From UBA5359 sp002410925 [NCBI: bacterium UBP13_UBA5359] (GTDB taxonomy: Bacteria; UBP13; UBA5359), in NCBI GenBank assembly GCA_002410925.1, contig DHPR01000033.1, forward strand, positions 213,084-277,083: a stretch of 64,000 nt of DNA, written 5' to 3'. Shown here in pieces: positions 61,346 through 64,000 of this stretch. Position 1 is the first letter of the stretch; the number at the start of each line of letters is the position of its first letter. A model generated the notes under the pieces. The model was not told the DNA's origin and searched no databases. It saw only the letters and a program-made list of their open reading frames with translations. The translations under genes and the position numbers were made by a program.

Positions 61346-61612
61346 TTAACGGCCTCCTCTGGCCTCACGCGGCTTGGCTTCGTTAACCGTCAAAGATCGC
61401 CCGCTTACTTCCTTACCGTTGAGGCTATCGATAGCCGTGCGAGCAGCCTCATCCGTATCCATCTCTACAAAACCGAAGCCTTTGCTTCTCCCCGTAGCTC
61501 TATCCATGATGACTTCAGCACTTTCTACGGTGCCGTACGGCTCAAACAACTCCTTCAGAGCATCGTTATCAGTACTATAGCTCAGATTTCCTACGTATAT
61601 CCTTTTGCCCAT
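61346..61612 (-). CDS. RRM-type RNA-binding protein
   Basis: 88 aa, a single RNA recognition motif like the cyanobacterial Rbp proteins. RNP2 is RIYVGNLSY and RNP1 is RSKGFGFVEM; the short tail is Gly/Arg-rich (EARGGR). It converges with prfC and is divergent from a paralogue of very similar sequence at 61875. Confidence 0.93.
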   Translation of the reverse strand: MGKRIYVGNLSYSTDNDALKELFEPYGTVESAEVIMDRATGRSKGFGFVEMDTDEAARTAIDSLNGKEVSGRSLTVNEAKPREARGGR

Positions 61613-61874
61613 CTATACCTCTCCTTTTATATGAGCTCGATTCAGATGCCCGTTTATAGCGATTATCCGTAGAATAGATGCATCTGCAACGCCAACAGCT
61701 AATTACCCTGTTTTGCTGCAAATTAAACGAGTCCTGTCTATATGAAATCTTCATAACTATTCTGAAATTCTGTTTCAGATGAATTGCACAAGGGTAAAAA
61801 ATAGGACATAAGACTATGGCATATTACCTGTTGCTTTGAATTTCTTTAAATATGATAAAGGAGATAATCATAAT

Positions 61875-62168
61875 ATGACAAAAAGATTATACGTCGGCAA
61901 CCTTGCTTATGGTGTTGATAATTTGGAATTGGAAAATTTGTTTCGGTCATATGGCACAGTAGAAAGCGCCACCATAATAACCGACCGTGATACCGGCCGC
62001 AGCAAAGGCTTTGGCTTTGTGGAAATGAGCTCCGATGCCGAGGCTGAAACAGCTATAGAAGAGCTAAATGGCAAGGAAGCCGGCGGCCGCATTCTTACCG
62101 TCAATGAAGCCAGGCCCCGAATGGAAAGAGAGGAGCGTGGCGCCAGAAGAGGCGGCAAACGCTATTAA
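61875..62168 (+). CDS. RRM-type RNA-binding protein, paralogue
   Basis: 97 aa from the ATG chosen (AAAGGAG 11 bases upstream). RNP2 RLYVGNLAY, RNP1 RSKGFGFVEM, and a longer Arg/Gly tail (EREERGARRGGKRY). The two RRM genes are back to back over 260 bases of A/T-rich intergenic DNA in which no other gene is visible. Such proteins are cold-inducible in cyanobacteria; here regulation is unknown. Confidence 0.93.
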   Translation: MTKRLYVGNLAYGVDNLELENLFRSYGTVESATIITDRDTGRSKGFGFVEMSSDAEAETAIEELNGKEAGGRILTVNEARPRMEREERGARRGGKRY

Positions 62169-62487
62169 AAAACCGTATTCGCATACCGCATACCTCATCA
62201 AGAGTTGCCGCAATCCTCGCCGTTAATCCCTGAAGAACCTGCGCATTGCACCACCGGTTGTTCTTCCTGCAATTCTGCGCCCGATGCGCTTTGCGATCCT
62301 GTCAGATCTGCCGCTGCTGATGGCTTGATAATCTCCCAGCAATCGAGCCAGCATATAGAGGAAGCTTCTGGTCTTATAAACCCTCAAATCAAGCACCTTC
62401 CTTTTTACTGCTTTACCGCTGCTGCCATCTCCAAAATCCCTTGCTCAATTAAAAAAGCAGAATTTCCTTTCGAGGCATGGAGCAGCC

Positions 62488-62604
62488 GGAGAAACGCTCA
62501 GCGGCTACGCCCAAGTCAGCACCACCGCCAACATATACGCTCATGTATTCCCCAGACTAACGGATCCAGAGAGCGTTCCCGCTTTCCCTTCTAATCCCTT
62601 CTAG
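62488..62604 (+). pseudogene. Tyrosine recombinase C-terminal remnant
   Basis: A plus-strand frame reading GETLSGYAQVSTTANIYAHV followed by FPRLTDPE, which matches the C-terminal end of phage integrases (LGHASxSTTxxIYxHV), including the nucleophile tyrosine. Upstream codons (RHGAAGETL) still resemble the family but the first catalytic residues are lost. The surrounding 62169-62487 is otherwise decayed sequence without a supportable gene. Confidence 0.7.
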
Positions 62605-62635
62605 TCCCTGGAAGTCCCTTCTAATCCCTTCTAGT
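62586..62635. repeat. Tandem repeat, five units of 10 bp
   Basis: Units CCCTTCTAAT, CCCTTCTAGT, CCCTGGAAGT, CCCTTCTAAT, CCCTTCTAGT in exact 10-base phase. It overlaps the end of the recombinase remnant. Bases 62636-62824 hold nothing I can identify. Confidence 0.85.
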
Positions 62636-62824
62636 GTTATCTATTTGGGTTGAAGCTTTAGGGGTAACATGAAAGGGCGGTTTGATACTGTAACACCATC
62701 CTCCCAGTCCTTCAAAACGCCACATAAGCCCCCCTCAAAGCCCCTGAATGCATTAGCAATGCAATATCCAACTGCTACCGATTAGCCCTTTCAGCTACTA
62801 TCAATGCCATTCCCTCTCATTCTT

Positions 62825-63982
62825 CTAAAACGTTACTTTCCTCCTCACAGTTACCTTTATCGGAGAAGATTTCACGACTTTCCCATTATTAAAGCTTGCT
62901 TCGACGCATATTTGATAATCCCCAGGCGCATACTTACTTGTGTCCCATACAAAGGATTTTGAAGCTGTATTCTGCTCATTCAGTAATTTATCATTAAGGA
63001 ATATCTTTACAGCCGCTATATCAATAGGGGGGAATATGTTGCAAGCAATTTCCACTTTGCTCCCTTCTCTAAAAGAAGCCTTATCTGCGGGAGACAGGAT
63101 TGTTACTATCTCCAGATTATCGTTCTTAGATTCGCCATGCTGAGGAGGAAGAGGCCGAGCAATAGGAGTGTCATGATCTACAAAGGCCGTTATCATAGTG
63201 CCTTCAGGTATAACAGCATCTCGTCCATTGATAAATACTCCCAAAACAGATAGGAAGAGAGTTGTCATGACCACCGCTCCACCGTTGCTCGCTCCTGTTG
63301 CATCCTGGGAAGCCCTAAGCGGTATTAGAGTTTCACCTGCTCCCTGAACTGATTCAATATTAAATTCGATTTTTCCCGCTCTGCCAAACATACCACGCGG
63401 TGTCGATGTAATGACTTTACCGTATGCTGACGCGCCATAGGGTATTAATACTTGCCCTTCTGAGCCTACTACATCTCTTATAACCTTATATCTAACAGCA
63501 GAGCCTTTTGTTGTCGCTCCTGAAACCATTTTCTCTGTAGTCTGAAGCATTACAGGCGTTCCCTCTTTAACTATTGCAGAGGAAATGGTTGTCGTAACTG
63601 AGGATGCTTTAGATGCTACAAGAGAAACAACTACCGGCTTAGCTGACAATTTCTCACCGGATTTAAGATAGGCAAATACCCTTATAGTGTAATCGCCAGG
63701 GCTATAATTGCTTGTATCCCATTTGATTGTATAGGGCTTTGTTTGTGTCATGCCTATACCTTTTGCGTCACATAAGGCGGATATAGACACGATATCCAAG
63801 CCTTCTTGAGCCACAATCATGATTTCCAGCTTCTCGCCCACATTCGCTATACAGTTCCCCTCAGGAGCTATAACCTGTATTGGCGGCGTTATAGTAGGTG
63901 TAGGAGTTTCCGAAGCTTTGGCAATTATAGGGGAGATCAACAACAACATAATGAAAAAAATACTCTGATGAAATTTAGGCAT
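62825..63982 (-). CDS. Secreted protein with Ig-like domains
   Basis: 385 aa. Signal peptide (about 1-24). Residues about 33-125 and 295-382 are two bacterial Ig-like domains with nearly the same motif (WDTSNYSPGDYTIRVFA and WDTSKYAPGDYQICVEA). The middle region (about 135-280) is a beta-rich domain with GSEGQVLIPYGASAYGKVI and FGRAGKIEFNIESV, known to me only from uncharacterised secreted proteins. Probably an envelope or extracellular protein; function unknown. GGAGG precedes the ATG. Confidence 0.8.
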   Translation of the reverse strand: MPKFHQSIFFIMLLLISPIIAKASETPTPTITPPIQVIAPEGNCIANVGEKLEIMIVAQEGLDIVSISALCDAKGIGMTQTKPYTIKWDTSNYSPGDYTIRVFAYLKSGEKLSAKPVVVSLVASKASSVTTTISSAIVKEGTPVMLQTTEKMVSGATTKGSAVRYKVIRDVVGSEGQVLIPYGASAYGKVITSTPRGMFGRAGKIEFNIESVQGAGETLIPLRASQDATGASNGGAVVMTTLFLSVLGVFINGRDAVIPEGTMITAFVDHDTPIARPLPPQHGESKNDNLEIVTILSPADKASFREGSKVEIACNIFPPIDIAAVKIFLNDKLLNEQNTASKSFVWDTSKYAPGDYQICVEASFNNGKVVKSSPIKVTVRRKVTF

Positions 63983-64000
63983 TTCTACCTCCTGCTAATT

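Noticed and set aside
62205-62594. 129-codon plus-strand frame near the window end
   Set aside because: Composition is not protein-like, and another frame in the same place encodes a recognisable recombinase tail.
62586-62635. Possible CRISPR array
   Set aside because: Units are 10 bp in direct tandem without spacers, and no cas genes are present.

Overview
The window looks like a chromosomal segment of an anaerobic bacterium of the Bacillota (Firmicutes) or a nearby Terrabacteria lineage. Four observations point there. (1) The order tRNA-Ser / tadA / SRP RNA / dnaX / ybaB / recR matches the one known from Bacillus and Clostridia. (2) The SRP RNA is the large type with an Alu domain. (3) yggS, sepF, proC, divIVA, yggU and ileS lie together, as in the ylm/divIVA region of Gram-positives and relatives. 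(4) Pyruvate metabolism uses an oxygen-sensitive four-subunit pyruvate:ferredoxin oxidoreductase. A LysM-bearing secretin in the Tad pilus locus does not fit a simple one-membrane cell, so the envelope type is open. No rRNA, CRISPR array or intact prophage was seen.

Layout. 1-6.4 kb: housekeeping and division genes on the minus strand (ileS partial, rmlD, yggU, divIVA, proC, sepF, yggS, pdxS). 6.4-9.7 kb: porGDAB. 9.7-13.6 kb: recR, ybaB, dnaX, SRP RNA, tadA and three tRNAs. 13.6-15.1 kb: small genes and tRNA-Arg. 15.1-16.9 kb: an island of mobile and RHS remnants flanked by direct repeats that duplicate the tRNA-Arg promoter. 16.9-22.1 kb: a carbohydrate locus (alpha/alpha-barrel protein, GT4 glycosyltransferase, phosphohexomutase, divergent MsmX/UgpC-type ATPase). 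22.2-31 kb: mixed housekeeping genes (AI-2E family permease, BON protein, smpB, phosphoesterase, rhomboid protease, pyrG, HAD phosphatase, GT4).

31-45.3 kb: a complete Tad/Flp pilus locus on the minus strand. From upstream to downstream it reads HTH protein, Wzy_C/TPR membrane ligase, DegS-like kinase, NarL-type regulator, Flp pilin, prepilin peptidase, TadE, TadG, CpaB, secretin CpaC, CpaE/TadZ, CpaF, TadB, TadC, DUF192. The CpaF ATPase carries two tandem copies of its N-terminal domain, the most unusual protein architecture in the window. 45.5-48.7 kb: tRNA-Leu, a large hybrid sensor kinase, tRNA-Cys and tRNA-Gly. 48.7-50.4 kb: endonuclease IV and envelope genes.

50.4-54.6 kb: an ArsR-controlled thiol-redox operon (arsR, decayed thioredoxin, two membrane-anchored or secreted thioredoxins, ccdA), bordered by IS256-like and IS21 remnants and a truncated OLD-family nuclease. 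54.6-64 kb: yifB, a rubrerythrin-like protein, SIS-domain protein, L,D-transpeptidase, fba, prfC, two divergent RRM proteins, a tyrosine-recombinase remnant with a 5 x 10-bp repeat, and a secreted Ig-like protein.

All calls come from reading the sequence and translations; no database search was run.
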